From: JAWKOK01 sp963765875
Lineage (GTDB): Bacteria; Chloroflexota; Anaerolineae; Caldilineales; Caldilineaceae
Assembly (NCBI GenBank): GCA_963765875.1
Contig: CAVXYK010000020.1
Span: 1-64,000 of the forward strand
Reading direction: 5' to 3'
DNA length: 64,000 nt
The translations under genes were made by a program, and so were the position numbers. Under the pieces are notes generated by a model. The model ran no database searches. It was not told the origin of the DNA and saw only the letters and a list, made by a program, of their open reading frames with translations. Shown here piece by piece: positions 1 through 8,081 of this stretch (position 1 is its first letter; each line of letters opens with the position of its first letter).

Positions 1-372
1 CGCGGGTATAGCCGTCGATGATGGCTCCATTTGCGCCGCGGGCTGTGGATGCTGTGGAGAGCAATTCGCCCCAGAGACACGTGCGCGTGGACTGCTGGGT
101 GGAGGCCACCATGACGTCGCCGGGGCCTAGGGCGTCAACGGCCGCGATCTCGACCTCATATTCGTTTTCGTCCGGCGCATAGACATCGACCGACTGCATG
201 GTCAGCCACGCCCGACAACAATTGCGTCGGGATAAACGGGGCGGATGTCGGCGCGCATGGCCTGTTCGCGATAGCCGACCTGATCGAGCGCATCACAGAG
301 CACAGCAGAATAGAGTTGTTCCTTCATCGCAGCGAAAAGTTTTAGGTCGTCTTCAAACGGTAGTGTCGGCAT
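1..372 (-). CDS. RraA/HMG-aldolase-like protein, frameshifted, 3' end outside window
   Basis: Reading from an ATG at 372, the protein begins MPTLPFEDDLKLFAAMKEQL and continues through SAVLCDALDQVGYR, the usual N-terminal pattern of the RraA-like fold. That family contains HMG/CHA-type aldolases, oxaloacetate decarboxylases and RNase E inhibitors. The frame hits a stop at 202-204. A one-base shift near 205-212 restores AWLTMQSVDVYAP and then GPGDVMVAST and ANGAIIDGYTR, typical of the family's central region. The frameshift may be a sequencing error or real decay. In a window rich in sugar-acid enzymes an aldolase-like role is plausible, but the substrate cannot be read from the sequence. The remainder lies beyond the left edge. 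Confidence 0.72.
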
Positions 373-572
373 GGGTTATCTCCGGAATTTGGTTGAATCG
401 GTCTGTGTTGGCAATTTGCCCATCTTACCGCAGGTCTGCACGCGGGCACAACGGCGAAAAGTGGATCGTCCGGCAGAGCAAGGCAATCGCGCCGAAATTG
501 CTCGCAGCGGATGGAATCCGGCTGCGAAGCCCGGTGAAGAACGAGAACTATCCTCCGTTCGCCACTATCAGT

Positions 573-702
573 GACTCCGCTGTAAGAAGTCTTTTCTTGA
601 CACGAATGGTCACGAATTTGCCCAGATTGTGTCTTCGCCCAGAGAGAAGATTCGTGAAAATTTGTGTAAATTCGTGCCCGGATCCCTTTTTGACACAGAG
701 TC
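573..702 (-). repeat. MITE-like palindromic element with TIRs, CACGAAT-type interior
   Basis: The ends at 573-589 and 685-702 are inverted copies of a consensus GACTCYRCTGCAAAAAGG. The interior carries repeated CACGAAT/CACAAATT words. Its reverse complement closely matches the elements at 20708-20824 and 26533-26664, so this is the same family in opposite orientation. The rest of the gap from 373 to 911 shows no convincing gene. Confidence 0.75.
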
Positions 703-911
703 ATCGGTGGCAAGTCTCCGTTATCTCGCTCTCAAAATTGTATCATAGGCAGATCGGAACCATGCCGCAAAACATATGCAATCCGGTCAAAGGGATGGTA
801 TCCTAACAATTGTGAATTTAGTAACAGACGCCGGCCGAACCATCGGCTATTGTTCATTTTCAGCAGCATGATTTTTTCCGCAAGGATCGCATTCCAGAGA
901 GGTAAACCTTC

Positions 912-1967
912 ATGAAACGCACAATGATTGCCATGACCCTGGCAATTGTGATTGCTGTGGCCGCAGCGTGCGGCGGCCACGAAGAAGAAAGTCAGATGAT
1001 TGCCACTGCAGTGCCCACCTACACTGTCATGGCGCCAGGCTCCGCCCCGGCAGCAACGCAAGAGCCGGTCACAGATGAACCTGTGGACGATGCCGGCGCC
1101 ATATCGGCTGATGGGGCCGATGAAGCAGATGCAGCAGAGGCCTCTGCTGCGCAGGACGCTCCTACCGCAGTCGATGAAGAAGCAGTTGGCGAATCTGAAC
1201 CTGTTGACGAATCACCGATTGCAGAACCGGCGGCAGAGCCTGTGAAAGAAGAAGTAAGCGACTCCGAACCGGCGGCCGTGATGCTTGAAGTGGCCGAAGA
1301 AGAGCCTGCTGGTGAGGCAGTCGCGGACACATCGGCTGAACCGGTCGCGGAACTTGCTGAAGAAGAAATTGCCGATGAAGAAGTGGCTGACACAGAAGCA
1401 ACTGATGCAGCGATGGACGATACGGAGATCCCCGATACAGAAGTCCCCGAAGCAGAAGCTTCTGATAACGAGATCATTGATGAAAACAACGCCACTGACC
1501 CGGAAGCAGCCGAGCCGACTGAGTCCGAGGCATTGACTGATCAAACGCCGGCTGAATCTGAAGCTAATGAGGCGAGTAGCGAGCCAGACGAAGGTTCAGT
1601 AGAGCCAGAAGCAACAGGGCAAGATGATATCTATGCCGGCCTGCCCGAGTCCATCGCGGTGCTGATGCCTGACGCCGACCCGACTCGTGGCGAACAGCTC
1701 AGTCTCATGAATGGCTGCATCGGCTGTCACAATCTGGACCCGGACCTGGTCATGGCCGGACCAACATGGTACAACGTGGGCAAAACTGCTGAGACTCGTG
1801 TCGAAGGCATGACAGCGGCCCAGTATCTCCATACCAGCATCGTCAACACCAACGAGTATATCGTTGAGGGCTACGCCGAAAACATCATGGTCTCCACCTA
1901 TGGCGAGACCCTGAGCGAGCAGGAGCAGGCGGATCTGGTTGCGTATTTGCTCAGTTTGCGTGAATAG
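912..1967 (+). CDS. c-type cytochrome lipoprotein with long acidic linker
   Basis: The 351-aa protein starts with a lipoprotein signal (hydrophobic stretch ending VAAAC, Cys at about residue 20). Next comes some 220 residues made almost only of Glu, Asp, Ala, Pro, Val, Thr and Ser. The C-terminal ~90 residues form a small cytochrome c domain: CIGCH at about 269-273 binds haem, and Met in NIMVSTYGE (about 326) is the likely axial ligand, followed by a terminal helix QADLVAYLLSL. It probably acts as an outer-face electron carrier tethered by lipid, with the acidic stretch as a flexible spacer. The gene stands alone, upstream of a heptad-repeat hairpin. The partner oxidoreductase is not in the window. 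Confidence 0.85.
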   Translation: MKRTMIAMTLAIVIAVAAACGGHEEESQMIATAVPTYTVMAPGSAPAATQEPVTDEPVDDAGAISADGADEADAAEASAAQDAPTAVDEEAVGESEPVDESPIAEPAAEPVKEEVSDSEPAAVMLEVAEEEPAGEAVADTSAEPVAELAEEEIADEEVADTEATDAAMDDTEIPDTEVPEAEASDNEIIDENNATDPEAAEPTESEALTDQTPAESEANEASSEPDEGSVEPEATGQDDIYAGLPESIAVLMPDADPTRGEQLSLMNGCIGCHNLDPDLVMAGPTWYNVGKTAETRVEGMTAAQYLHTSIVNTNEYIVEGYAENIMVSTYGETLSEQEQADLVAYLLSLRE

Positions 1968-1969
1968 GT

Positions 1970-2060
1970 AGGGGGTTGGTGATCGGGGATTGGGGATTAG
2001 GAGTTTGCACGGAGCCGCCCCCTAGTCCCCGATCACCAATCCCTGGTACCCAGTCCCCCA
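1970..2060. repeat. Heptad-repeat hairpin, GGGGATT type
   Basis: The left arm is built of GGGGATT-like 7-nt units and the right arm of their complement (CCCCGAT, CCAATCC). It sits directly after the cytochrome gene. Related copies lie at 9090-9159, inside mutS at 34048-34128, and more loosely at 35313-35390. Confidence 0.75.
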
Positions 2061-2140
2061 CTTTTGGCTTAACCCGCCCCCATTTGCTACAATTCGGGCA
2101 ACGTTCGGCCATTTGTCAGTCAACAGGAGAACGCGCCGCC

Positions 2141-2428
2141 ATGAAAGCAAGCATGTATCTGCCAGGAAACGATGATCCTGTCGCCGTCTTCGACGAGGTC
2201 TCGGTTGTCCAGATGAACGACAACCATAGCCAGAGTCCCTACCGCATCACCTATAAGTCCCGCTCGCTGAATGCCTCCAAGGTCATGCTTGAGCGCCATC
2301 GCGACAGCAAGATGCATCTCAAGATGGAAGACGGCAGCGAGGCCGACGTACTGCTGCAGCACTCCAGCCTGGACATGAGCGGCAATGCCGTCGGCGTCCT
2401 GCGTGTGCTCGGCGACATCCAAGCGTAG
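2141..2428 (+). CDS. Hypothetical protein, 95 aa
   Basis: I do not recognise this protein. ATG 2141 is preferred over an upstream in-frame start because the upstream part would translate the repeat hairpin, and because AGGAGA lies about 12 nt before it. The product (MKASMYLPGNDDPVAVFDEV at the start) is soluble and mixed in charge, with no signal peptide or membrane segment. It ends 17 nt before the SH3-type gene, so the two may be co-transcribed. Confidence 0.55.
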   Translation: MKASMYLPGNDDPVAVFDEVSVVQMNDNHSQSPYRITYKSRSLNASKVMLERHRDSKMHLKMEDGSEADVLLQHSSLDMSGNAVGVLRVLGDIQA

Positions 2429-2445
2429 TTCCCACTCTCTTCTGC

Positions 2446-2973
2446 GTGTCTCAAAGTCGCGTGTCACAGACAAACGAACCCGTACGCTCACTCTTCTGGC
2501 CGGGGTTTGCCCTCGGCTTCCTCTTGCTGGCCAGCGTGAGCTGCGGCGGGCTCTTTGCCGCGCTGGGGCTGAGCGAGCTTTCGTTCTCCGATTTACAGGT
2601 CGGCGTGCCTGCATGGACACCGCCAACGATTGTCCCCACACCCGTTGAAGTCACCTCAAACGAACAGATTGCTCCCGTCGAAGGGCTGGCAGGCTTTGCC
2701 ATTGGCTCAGCCGTGCGCAATGCCACCAACAGCCGGGTCAACATCCGTCAAGCCCCTGGCTACCTGGGCAAGCCAAGTGACGACGTGCTGGCCCAGCTCC
2801 AGCCGGGCGACCGCATGATCATCCTTGAAGGCGTTTCCGTGGCCGACGGCCTCAACTGGTGGCGTATCCGAACGATGCCCACCACTACCGGCGGCGGCAG
2901 TGCGCTCCCGGTCGAAGGCTGGGTCGCCGAGGCCACAGCCAGCGGGGTCAAGATTTTGGATGGGGTTGAGTAG
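2446..2973 (+). CDS. Membrane-anchored bacterial SH3-domain protein
   Basis: A GTG start gives 175 aa. A hydrophobic segment at about 18-45 (FALGFLLLASVSCGGLFAAL) is a signal anchor or a lipoprotein signal (SVSC). A Pro/Thr linker follows, then an SH3b-like domain from about residue 88: NSRVNIRQAPGY, then LQPGDRMIILEG, then NWWRIR and EGWVAEA. Such domains sit outside the cell and often bind wall or matrix material. No enzyme domain is attached, so the role is unknown. Confidence 0.7.
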   Translation: MSQSRVSQTNEPVRSLFWPGFALGFLLLASVSCGGLFAALGLSELSFSDLQVGVPAWTPPTIVPTPVEVTSNEQIAPVEGLAGFAIGSAVRNATNSRVNIRQAPGYLGKPSDDVLAQLQPGDRMIILEGVSVADGLNWWRIRTMPTTTGGGSALPVEGWVAEATASGVKILDGVE

Positions 2974-3017
2974 CAACTGCTAGCGGCTGAGGCTATTCCA
3001 AGCAAACAGATGTCTCA

Positions 3018-3135
3018 GCGCAAGTCCCCGGACGGCCCAGTTGAAGTTGGGCCACCGGATCCCGTTTGTGGGCCGTGCCGGGGACTTTGGGAGATTCATT
3101 TCCTTGGTTTCGATTGACAGGCCGTTCAAAGAAAT
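3018..3135. repeat. Compound GC-rich palindrome (AAGTCCCCGG...CCGGGGACTT)
   Basis: Outer arms AGTCCCCGGACGGCCCA and TGGGCCGTGCCGGGGACTT enclose a second inner palindrome. The words GGCCGTTCAAAGAAAT follow. The same modules recur in inverted orientation at 53525-53727, which marks a dispersed element. The core arms resemble the hairpin at 24046-24117. Confidence 0.7.
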
Positions 3136-3241
3136 TGACGCTGGCGTGACTGGGCACAAGCGTTAAATCGATCATATCGCTCTGTTGACAGCAATGCTAT
3201 ACTTTTGGTAGGCATCGTAGGGAAGGAGTAGTAAACGACAG

Positions 3242-3472
3242 ATGCAGCAGATACTATCCAAAGACGTTCTCTGGTATAAATATGAAGAACTCGATCCTAT
3301 CCAGCAGGAGACGGTTGCGACCTTCATTGATTCGTTGTTGGCTGCCCGCGTGACAGCGGAAACCAATGACAAAGATCAATTGCTCGCTGCATCGGTATGG
3401 GACGCCGACGACGTGCAGCAGATCAAGGATGCGCAGGCACACATAAACAGATGGCAACTCCCCGAGTTCTGA
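3242..3472 (+). CDS. Small antitoxin-like protein upstream of a PIN remnant
   Basis: The 76-aa protein has an N-terminal part WYKYEELDPIQQETVATFID resembling antitoxins of the DUF2281 type that accompany PIN toxins, and an acidic C-terminus. It overlaps the start of the PIN fragment by 22 nt, the usual antitoxin-toxin arrangement. The antitoxin frame is intact while its toxin is truncated, so it may be an orphan. Assignment rests mainly on size and neighbour. Confidence 0.55.
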   Translation: MQQILSKDVLWYKYEELDPIQQETVATFIDSLLAARVTAETNDKDQLLAASVWDADDVQQIKDAQAHINRWQLPEF

Positions 3473-3537
3473 TCGACACCTCGATCGTCATTGAATACCT
3501 ACGCAAACAGAACAAAGCGAAGAGCATCCTCTACTGA
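3451..3537 (+). pseudogene. Truncated PIN-domain (VapC-like) toxin
   Basis: ATG 3451 opens MATPRVLIDTSIVIEYLRKQ, which is the first strand of a PIN nuclease with the first catalytic Asp (DTS). A stop follows after 28 residues, where an intact domain needs about 130. The 90 bases downstream show no recoverable remainder before the opposite-strand transporter gene. It is best seen as the 5' scar of a lost toxin gene. Confidence 0.7.
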
Positions 3538-3628
3538 GATAATCTCTCTTCCCCATCTGCAGAGTTGAATCCGTCACGTGGTCTAGCATTGGCATGCCAA
3601 CGACCTATCGCGCCACGAACATTCTGGT

Positions 3629-4562
3629 TCAAACCCCCTGCACAATCGCCAACGTCAGCGGCAGCGAGAAAAACGAGATCGCCATCTGAATCGTGACAAT
3701 GGCCGACATGGCCTCGGCATCGCCGCCCATCTGGCGGGCCAGGGCGTAGGCAGAGCCGGCCGTGGGCACAGCGCCGAAGATGATGGCGACCATCAGCGCC
3801 GGTTGCGGCAGGCCAACCAGGCTGGCGACCAAGGCGATGGCCAGCGGGAAGACGATCATTTTGCCGGCGACCGAAAGCTGCACCGGTATGGCAGCCGCGC
3901 GCATGCGGCGGATCTGGATGCCTGCGCCAATGCCGATGAGCATGACGGGCAATGCCGCCCGCCCGATGATTGCGGCCAGATCATTGACCACGGGAATGGG
4001 CGTGATCCCCAGCAGATTGGTGCAGATGCCAATAACCACAGCAATCAGCAGCGGATTGCGGGCCAGATCGCGCAGTACAGCGCGCGACGATGCCTTTGCT
4101 TGAACCCTCCTGCAGCAAGATGGCCATGAGCGCGACAACGACAATATTGGTGACCGGGATCAACAAGGCTGAGGTGACCACGGCGGTCGAGAGTCCTTCG
4201 CTTCCCAGCAGCCGCTCGGCCACGGCCAGGGCGATGAAGGTGTTGTGCCGGGCCGAACCTTGCAACACCGAGGTCGAGAGCGGTCCGCCCAGGCCCAGCA
4301 GCTTGCCCGCAAGCAGGGCAAAGATCACGGCACTGCCGAAGCCGCTGTAGATGACCGCTGCGTAGGTGAGTACGGCGTCGCCGGAGAAATCGATGGTCGA
4401 TGTGCTGGAAAAGAGCAGGGCCGGGAAGAGCACCCAGTAGACCAGCTTGTTGCTGCGCGCCCAGAAATCGCCGCCGGGGAAATCGGCCCGGCGTAGGCCA
4501 TAGCCGAATAGAATCAGCAGGAAAACCGGCGCTATCGCCAACAGGATTTCGGTGTAGTTCAT
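3629..4562 (-). CDS. AEC-family (auxin efflux carrier-like) permease, frameshifted
   Basis: Two overlapping frames make one ~310-aa permease. The N-terminal part starts MNYTEILLAIAPVFLLILFG at 4562 and runs through about five membrane segments. The C-terminal part resumes after a one-base shift near 4100 with LRDLARNPLLIAVVIGICTN and ends ISFFSLPLTLAIVQGV. The order of segments and the RNPLLIA motif are typical of AEC transporters, which move small organic acids or amino acids. The gene stands alone between repeat elements. Whether the shift is real or a sequencing error cannot be told here. Confidence 0.8.
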
Positions 4563-4592
4563 GGCCGTCTGGTTTCTGATCAGCGACTGAAT

Positions 4593-4637
4593 GGATAGAA
4601 CGCGGATCGAGCGGATCCGGCGGATTTTCGCGGATCA
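4593..4637. repeat. Half copy of GATAGAACGCGGAT repeat
   Basis: This stretch matches the left arm of the inverted repeats at 11274-11364 and 25118-25215 (GATAGAACGC, then GCGGAT words, then CGCGGATCA). No right arm is present. It lies just before the start codon of the AEC permease on the other strand. Confidence 0.65.
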
Positions 4638-4723
4638 GTTTGAGGCAAAATCCGTGCCCCACCTTTGGGGTCAGAAAATATGATACCAGTCCCGGCGAAC
4701 TCTGTGGGAATCGGAGCGCAAGT

Positions 4724-4847
4724 GACTCTACTGCAAAGGGTCTTTTTCACCACGGAGACACGGAGGAGGCACAGAGGTTCACAGAGGAAAACCCTATGAT
4801 TATCTGTGTTTTTCTGTGCTGATCTTTTGTTTTTGCGGTGGTGTCAC
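4724..4847 (+). repeat. MITE-like element with TIRs, CACGGAG-type interior
   Basis: The left end GACTCTACTGCAAAGGG and right end TTTTTGCGGTGGTGTCAC (4830-4847) are inverted copies of the terminus also seen at 573, 20708 and 26533. The interior is different: CACCACGGAGACACGGAGG and CACAGAGG words, matched loosely by CTGTG words near the right end. Same ends with another interior is the notable point. Confidence 0.75.
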
Positions 4848-4876
4848 AAGTGAAGATCGATAGATGAAGCCGGGAC

Positions 4877-4905
4877 GTGACAGATTTAATGTGGTAGGGT
4901 AAAAT
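4877..4905 (+). promoter_or_regulatory. Possible sigma-70-type promoter for the toxin-antitoxin pair
   Basis: GTGACA (4877-4882) and TAAAAT (4900-4905) are spaced by 17 nt, about 50 nt before the antitoxin start. This is a pattern match only. Confidence 0.4.
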
Positions 4906-4953
4906 GGGGAATATCAGGACTATGGTCTGTTTGGGAATCAATGGAGGAAGAGG

Positions 4954-5280
4954 ATGCACGAAACCAATGCAAGTATCGGGCAGGTGAAAAGCAATATCTC
5001 CGAACTCGTTAACCGGGTGGCATTCGGTGACGAACGCATCGTGTTGACATCTCGCGGTCGCCCCAAGGCGGTGCTGATTGGACTCGACGATTATCAAAAA
5101 CTTGTGAACCAAGAAACCGATGCCGATATGACCGACTGGCAGGCTTGGTTGGACCAGGTCAACACCGTGAGCGCAGACATTCTCGAACAGCGTAGTGGCC
5201 AGAGAGTTGATGTCGATTCAATCATAAATGCCAGTCGGGCGGATTTGGAGACACGCAGTGACGAAATCCCCCAATCCTAA
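4954..5280 (+). CDS. Phd/YefM-family antitoxin
   Basis: The 108-aa protein shows the Phd/YefM N-terminal DNA-binding fold: ASIGQVKSNISELVNRV, then DERIVLTSRGRPKAVLIGL, then DDYQKLV. The variable C-terminal part (about 60-108) would wrap and inhibit the toxin. Such antitoxins also repress their own operon. It overlaps the downstream PIN gene by 23 nt. A GGAGGAAGAGG ribosome site stands just before the start. Confidence 0.85.
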   Translation: MHETNASIGQVKSNISELVNRVAFGDERIVLTSRGRPKAVLIGLDDYQKLVNQETDADMTDWQAWLDQVNTVSADILEQRSGQRVDVDSIINASRADLETRSDEIPQS

Positions 5281-5695
5281 TGTCGTAGTGGTCGACGCGA
5301 GCCTGATTGTTCATGCACTACTCCCAGGTGATTTTCAGCAAGCCGCACAACAGCGACTCACTGGATGGCGCTCATCTAGCGTTCATCTGCGTGCGCCTAG
5401 TTTATGGTTCTATGAGGTTACATCGGCCCTGAACAAGTCTGTCCACTTCGATCGAATCATGGACGCTGAGGCTCAGATATTGCTCCGCCTCATGGAGAAC
5501 TTCCGCGTCGAACTTCATCTACCCACCGCAGCGCTGTCGCAATCAGCCTACAACTGGACGCGGAGACTAAAGCGAGCCAGTGCCTATGACAGCTTCTACG
5601 TTGCGCTTGCCGAAAATCTCAACTGCCGACTCTGGACCATGGATCAACGATTGGTCAATGCGGTCAACGTAGACTGGGTGCGGTTTGCAGGTTAA
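5258..5695 (+). CDS. PIN-domain toxin (VapC-like ribonuclease)
   Basis: From GTG 5258 the protein is 145 aa (an in-frame ATG lies at 5228, giving ten more residues and a longer overlap). Visible PIN features are VVVVDASLIVHALL (first Asp), SLWFYEVTSALNK (conserved Glu), then RRLKRASAYDSFYVALAENL (the Asp of YDSFY) and LWTMDQRLVNAV (the last Asp). These acidic residues bind the metal for RNA cleavage. Paired with a Phd-type antitoxin, it forms a type II toxin-antitoxin module of mixed type. Confidence 0.83.
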   Translation: MTKSPNPNVVVVDASLIVHALLPGDFQQAAQQRLTGWRSSSVHLRAPSLWFYEVTSALNKSVHFDRIMDAEAQILLRLMENFRVELHLPTAALSQSAYNWTRRLKRASAYDSFYVALAENLNCRLWTMDQRLVNAVNVDWVRFAG

Positions 5696-6238
5696 TCGGA
5701 ATTTCTCTGAGACGCACGTCTAAACACCAGACTCAACAGCGCTCCATTGATGAGCAGCACCAGCCAATCGATGGAGATGATTGCAACCTCAAAACGATCC
5801 TGGCGATCTACTCCATAACGGAGCGCGATCACTGCCAGCGCGCCCATTGACAGCCAGAACCCGGCGAGAAATATCCATGGCGATGCCCTCCGTTTCGCCA
5901 TGCATCAGGCTCACCGGCACGACTGCAGCCAGAATATAGTACGTGCAAACCAGAATGATGGCTGACATGACCGAGAACGCCAATCCAATCTGGGCGAACA
6001 CGCCTTTGTGCTCCGGTGCATAGCCATGGATGAAAACCACGAGGACCACATAGATCAACAGAAGAACGATGGCAGGCAACATCCAGCGATAATCTCTGGG
6101 AAACTGGGCAACCGTATCCAGATAGGGATAGCTGATGCAGTCTCCGGGGCAGTTCGTGCCCGAAATCGGGATTGCGGTCAGTGCTAGCGCAAAGGTGATG
6201 AGTGTGACCACGCTAAACTGAAGGCGCAATGAAAACAT
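5692..6238 (-). CDS. Unknown multi-pass membrane protein, frameshifted
   Basis: One frame starts MFSLRLQFSVVTLITFALAL at 6238 and carries about three hydrophobic segments. Near 5880 it must shift by one base to continue as SPWIFLAGFWLSMGALAVIA and WLVLLINGALLSLVF, adding two more. The joined product is about 180 aa with five membrane segments. I do not recognise a family. Its 3' end touches the PIN toxin stop from the opposite strand. Confidence 0.55.
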
Positions 6239-6242
6239 GACT

Positions 6243-6337
6243 TATGTAGGTCCGACTTGCAGTCGGACGAGTTTGGTGACCTCTGAATCCGTCTGGTATA
6301 TGTACCTTGTCACGCTGCAAGCGTGACCTACAAAACT
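6243..6337. repeat. TGTAGGTC-type palindrome
   Basis: GTAGGTCCGACTTGCAGTCGGAC on the left and GTCACGCTGCAAGCGTGACC then TAC on the right form two small hairpins inside a larger inverted arrangement. It separates the membrane protein and SDR genes. Confidence 0.6.
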
Positions 6338-6418
6338 CATGATCCCGTTGTGCTTTCAGTTTCAATAGCTCGGTGAATTTGGAAACCCAGCGTGCGATGC
6401 ACGCCGGCCCAATAGAAA

Positions 6419-7207
6419 TTATGACTCATCCTGTGGCTGCTCGCCCTTGACGCCGATGCCGCCATCCACCTCATAGTTGGCGCCGGTGACAAAGCTGGCT
6501 TCATCGGAGACCAGGAAGACAAAGACATTGGCCACCTCTTCAATGGTGCCCACCCGGCCAATCGGATGCATGTCATCGAAAGCGTGGCGGAAGTATTCCG
6601 GGTTCGACTGCTCTTCGAGGAAATTGTGCAACATTGGCGAATCGATGGTGCCGGGCGAGACTGTGTTGACCCGAATGCCGTGTCGGGCGTAGTCTGTGGA
6701 CATGGCGCGGGCTAGGCCGATCAGCCCTGCCTTGGTTGCCGAATAGGCGGCGATGCCGGGCAATCCCAATATTCCGGTGACGCTTGCCATATGGATGATG
6801 CTGCCTGTGCCGCGCGCCAACATCTCCGGAAGCACGGCCCGACTCATCAAATAGGCCCCGCGCAGATTGACACGCAGGCAGCGGTCGAAGTCGTCGGGCG
6901 ATGTCTCATGGATACGCCCGGATGGCATGATCGCTGCGTTGTTGACCAACACGTCGACAGCGCCAAAAGCCGAGCGCACGGCGGCAATTGCGGATTCGAC
7001 CTGGGCCTCATCTCCGACGTCCGCCCCCAGCGCCACGGCTTTTCCCCCGGCAGACTGAATCGCATCAACGACTTCCCGACAACCCTCTACGCGCAGATCT
7101 AGCACGCCCACACATGCACCCTCGAGGGCGAAACGTTGTGCAATCCCGGCCCCGATGCCCCCGCCTGCCCCCGTCACCACCGTAACTTTTCCCTGCAACC
7201 GATTCAT
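6419..7207 (-). CDS. Short-chain dehydrogenase/reductase (SDR)
   Basis: This is a 262-aa classical SDR. The start at 7207 gives MNRLQGKVTVVTGAGGGIGA, and longer in-frame extension is not needed. TGAGGGIG (12-19) binds the NAD(P) dinucleotide, NNAA is at 89-92, and catalytic Ser142 with YSATK (Tyr155, Lys159) completes the active site. Asp37-Leu38 after the second strand favours NAD+. It diverges from the GntR regulator across a 34-bp palindrome and probably oxidises a sugar or polyol in the adjacent sugar locus. Confidence 0.9.
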   Translation of the reverse strand: MNRLQGKVTVVTGAGGGIGAGIAQRFALEGACVGVLDLRVEGCREVVDAIQSAGGKAVALGADVGDEAQVESAIAAVRSAFGAVDVLVNNAAIMPSGRIHETSPDDFDRCLRVNLRGAYLMSRAVLPEMLARGTGSIIHMASVTGILGLPGIAAYSATKAGLIGLARAMSTDYARHGIRVNTVSPGTIDSPMLHNFLEEQSNPEYFRHAFDDMHPIGRVGTIEEVANVFVFLVSDEASFVTGANYEVDGGIGVKGEQPQDES

Positions 7208-7249
7208 ATGCTTGCTCCCTTGACATACCCAATGAAAGTACATTATACT

Positions 7250-7283
7250 TTTTCATATCGATTATCGATAATCGATATGAAAA
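7250..7283. promoter_or_regulatory. Perfect 34-bp palindrome, likely operator between SDR and GntR genes
   Basis: The half-site TTTTCATATCGATTATC is followed by its exact reverse complement with no spacer. It lies in the divergent SDR-gntR gap and just upstream, on the minus strand, of a TATAAT-like hexamer (7242-7247). The position fits an operator for the neighbouring GntR protein, which is an inference. Its AT-rich core ATCGAT is unlike the repeat families elsewhere in the window. Confidence 0.7.
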
Positions 7284-7403
7284 CGCAGATCTTATTTCTT
7301 ACTAGAACCCATTCCTCTTCAACACCATCTTTCTCGGGCGCGATCGCTGTCTGAACGCAATGGGATATCGAACACGTGATCGACTGAAGATTGAAGGCTG
7401 GCC

Positions 7404-8081
7404 ATGCGCAAAGTCAAATCGCTAACAGATCAGGTCTATGACCACCTGCGGGCCGGCATCGTTACCGGGCGTCTCCAAGCCGATGACCGACTCGTTGAGC
7501 TGGAGATCGCCGCTTCAAGCGGGACCAGCCAGGCACCGGTTCGGGAGGCGCTGCACAGGCTGGAGCGTGAAGGATTGGTCATGCGCAAAGGCCGAAGCGG
7601 CACCTACGTCACAGACTATGCGCTTGATGAGATGCATGAAATCTTCGCTATTCGCTCCACCATCGAGGGCTTTGCCGCAAAACGTACGACTAAGACCATT
7701 ACAGCCGACCAACTATCCGAACTCAACACACTTATTGGACTGATGCACGCGGCCGCCGATGACAGCGATATGGCCTTGTTGACAGAATATGACTTGCTTT
7801 TTCACCGGGATATCTGTGAATGGTCAGGCAGCACCGGGCTTCTGCGTACATGGGAGCCGCTCTATAGCCAAGTCCAACGTTTTGTAGTCCAGACCAACGT
7901 AAATCATTTTAGCAGCCTTCACGAAATTGCCGAATCGCATATTCCGATTGTGGAAGCGTTGAAGCAAGGGAATGAAGAGACGGCAATTCTGGCCGTCCAA
8001 GAGCACGTGATGCTGATCTGGTCCAAAATGGGGCCGGACGACAACCAGGAATCAATAGGAGAGACCCATGTCGGAGAGTAA
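7404..8081 (+). CDS. GntR-family regulator, FCD (FadR-like) type
   Basis: The 225-aa protein has an N-terminal winged helix-turn-helix (about 5-72: LTDQVYDHLRAGIVTGRLQ, APVREALHRLEREGLV). A C-terminal all-helical FCD ligand-binding domain follows (about 80-215), with YDLLFHRDICEW and AESHIPIVEAL supplying Asp/His residues that usually bind a metal and a carboxylate ligand. Such regulators typically sense sugar acids. The end overlaps the permease start by 14 nt, so regulator and importer are co-expressed. Confidence 0.9.
   Translation: MRKVKSLTDQVYDHLRAGIVTGRLQADDRLVELEIAASSGTSQAPVREALHRLEREGLVMRKGRSGTYVTDYALDEMHEIFAIRSTIEGFAAKRTTKTITADQLSELNTLIGLMHAAADDSDMALLTEYDLLFHRDICEWSGSTGLLRTWEPLYSQVQRFVVQTNVNHFSSLHEIAESHIPIVEALKQGNEETAILAVQEHVMLIWSKMGPDDNQESIGETHVGE

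Noticed and set aside
1019..1495. Ser/Ala-rich minus-strand frame
   Set aside because: It is the complement of the acidic linker of the cytochrome lipoprotein. The sense reading has signal and haem domains.
3550..3645. GGTTCAAACC, looking like a tRNA T-loop
   Set aside because: No acceptor or anticodon stem can be folded around it. It is at the end of the AEC permease gene.
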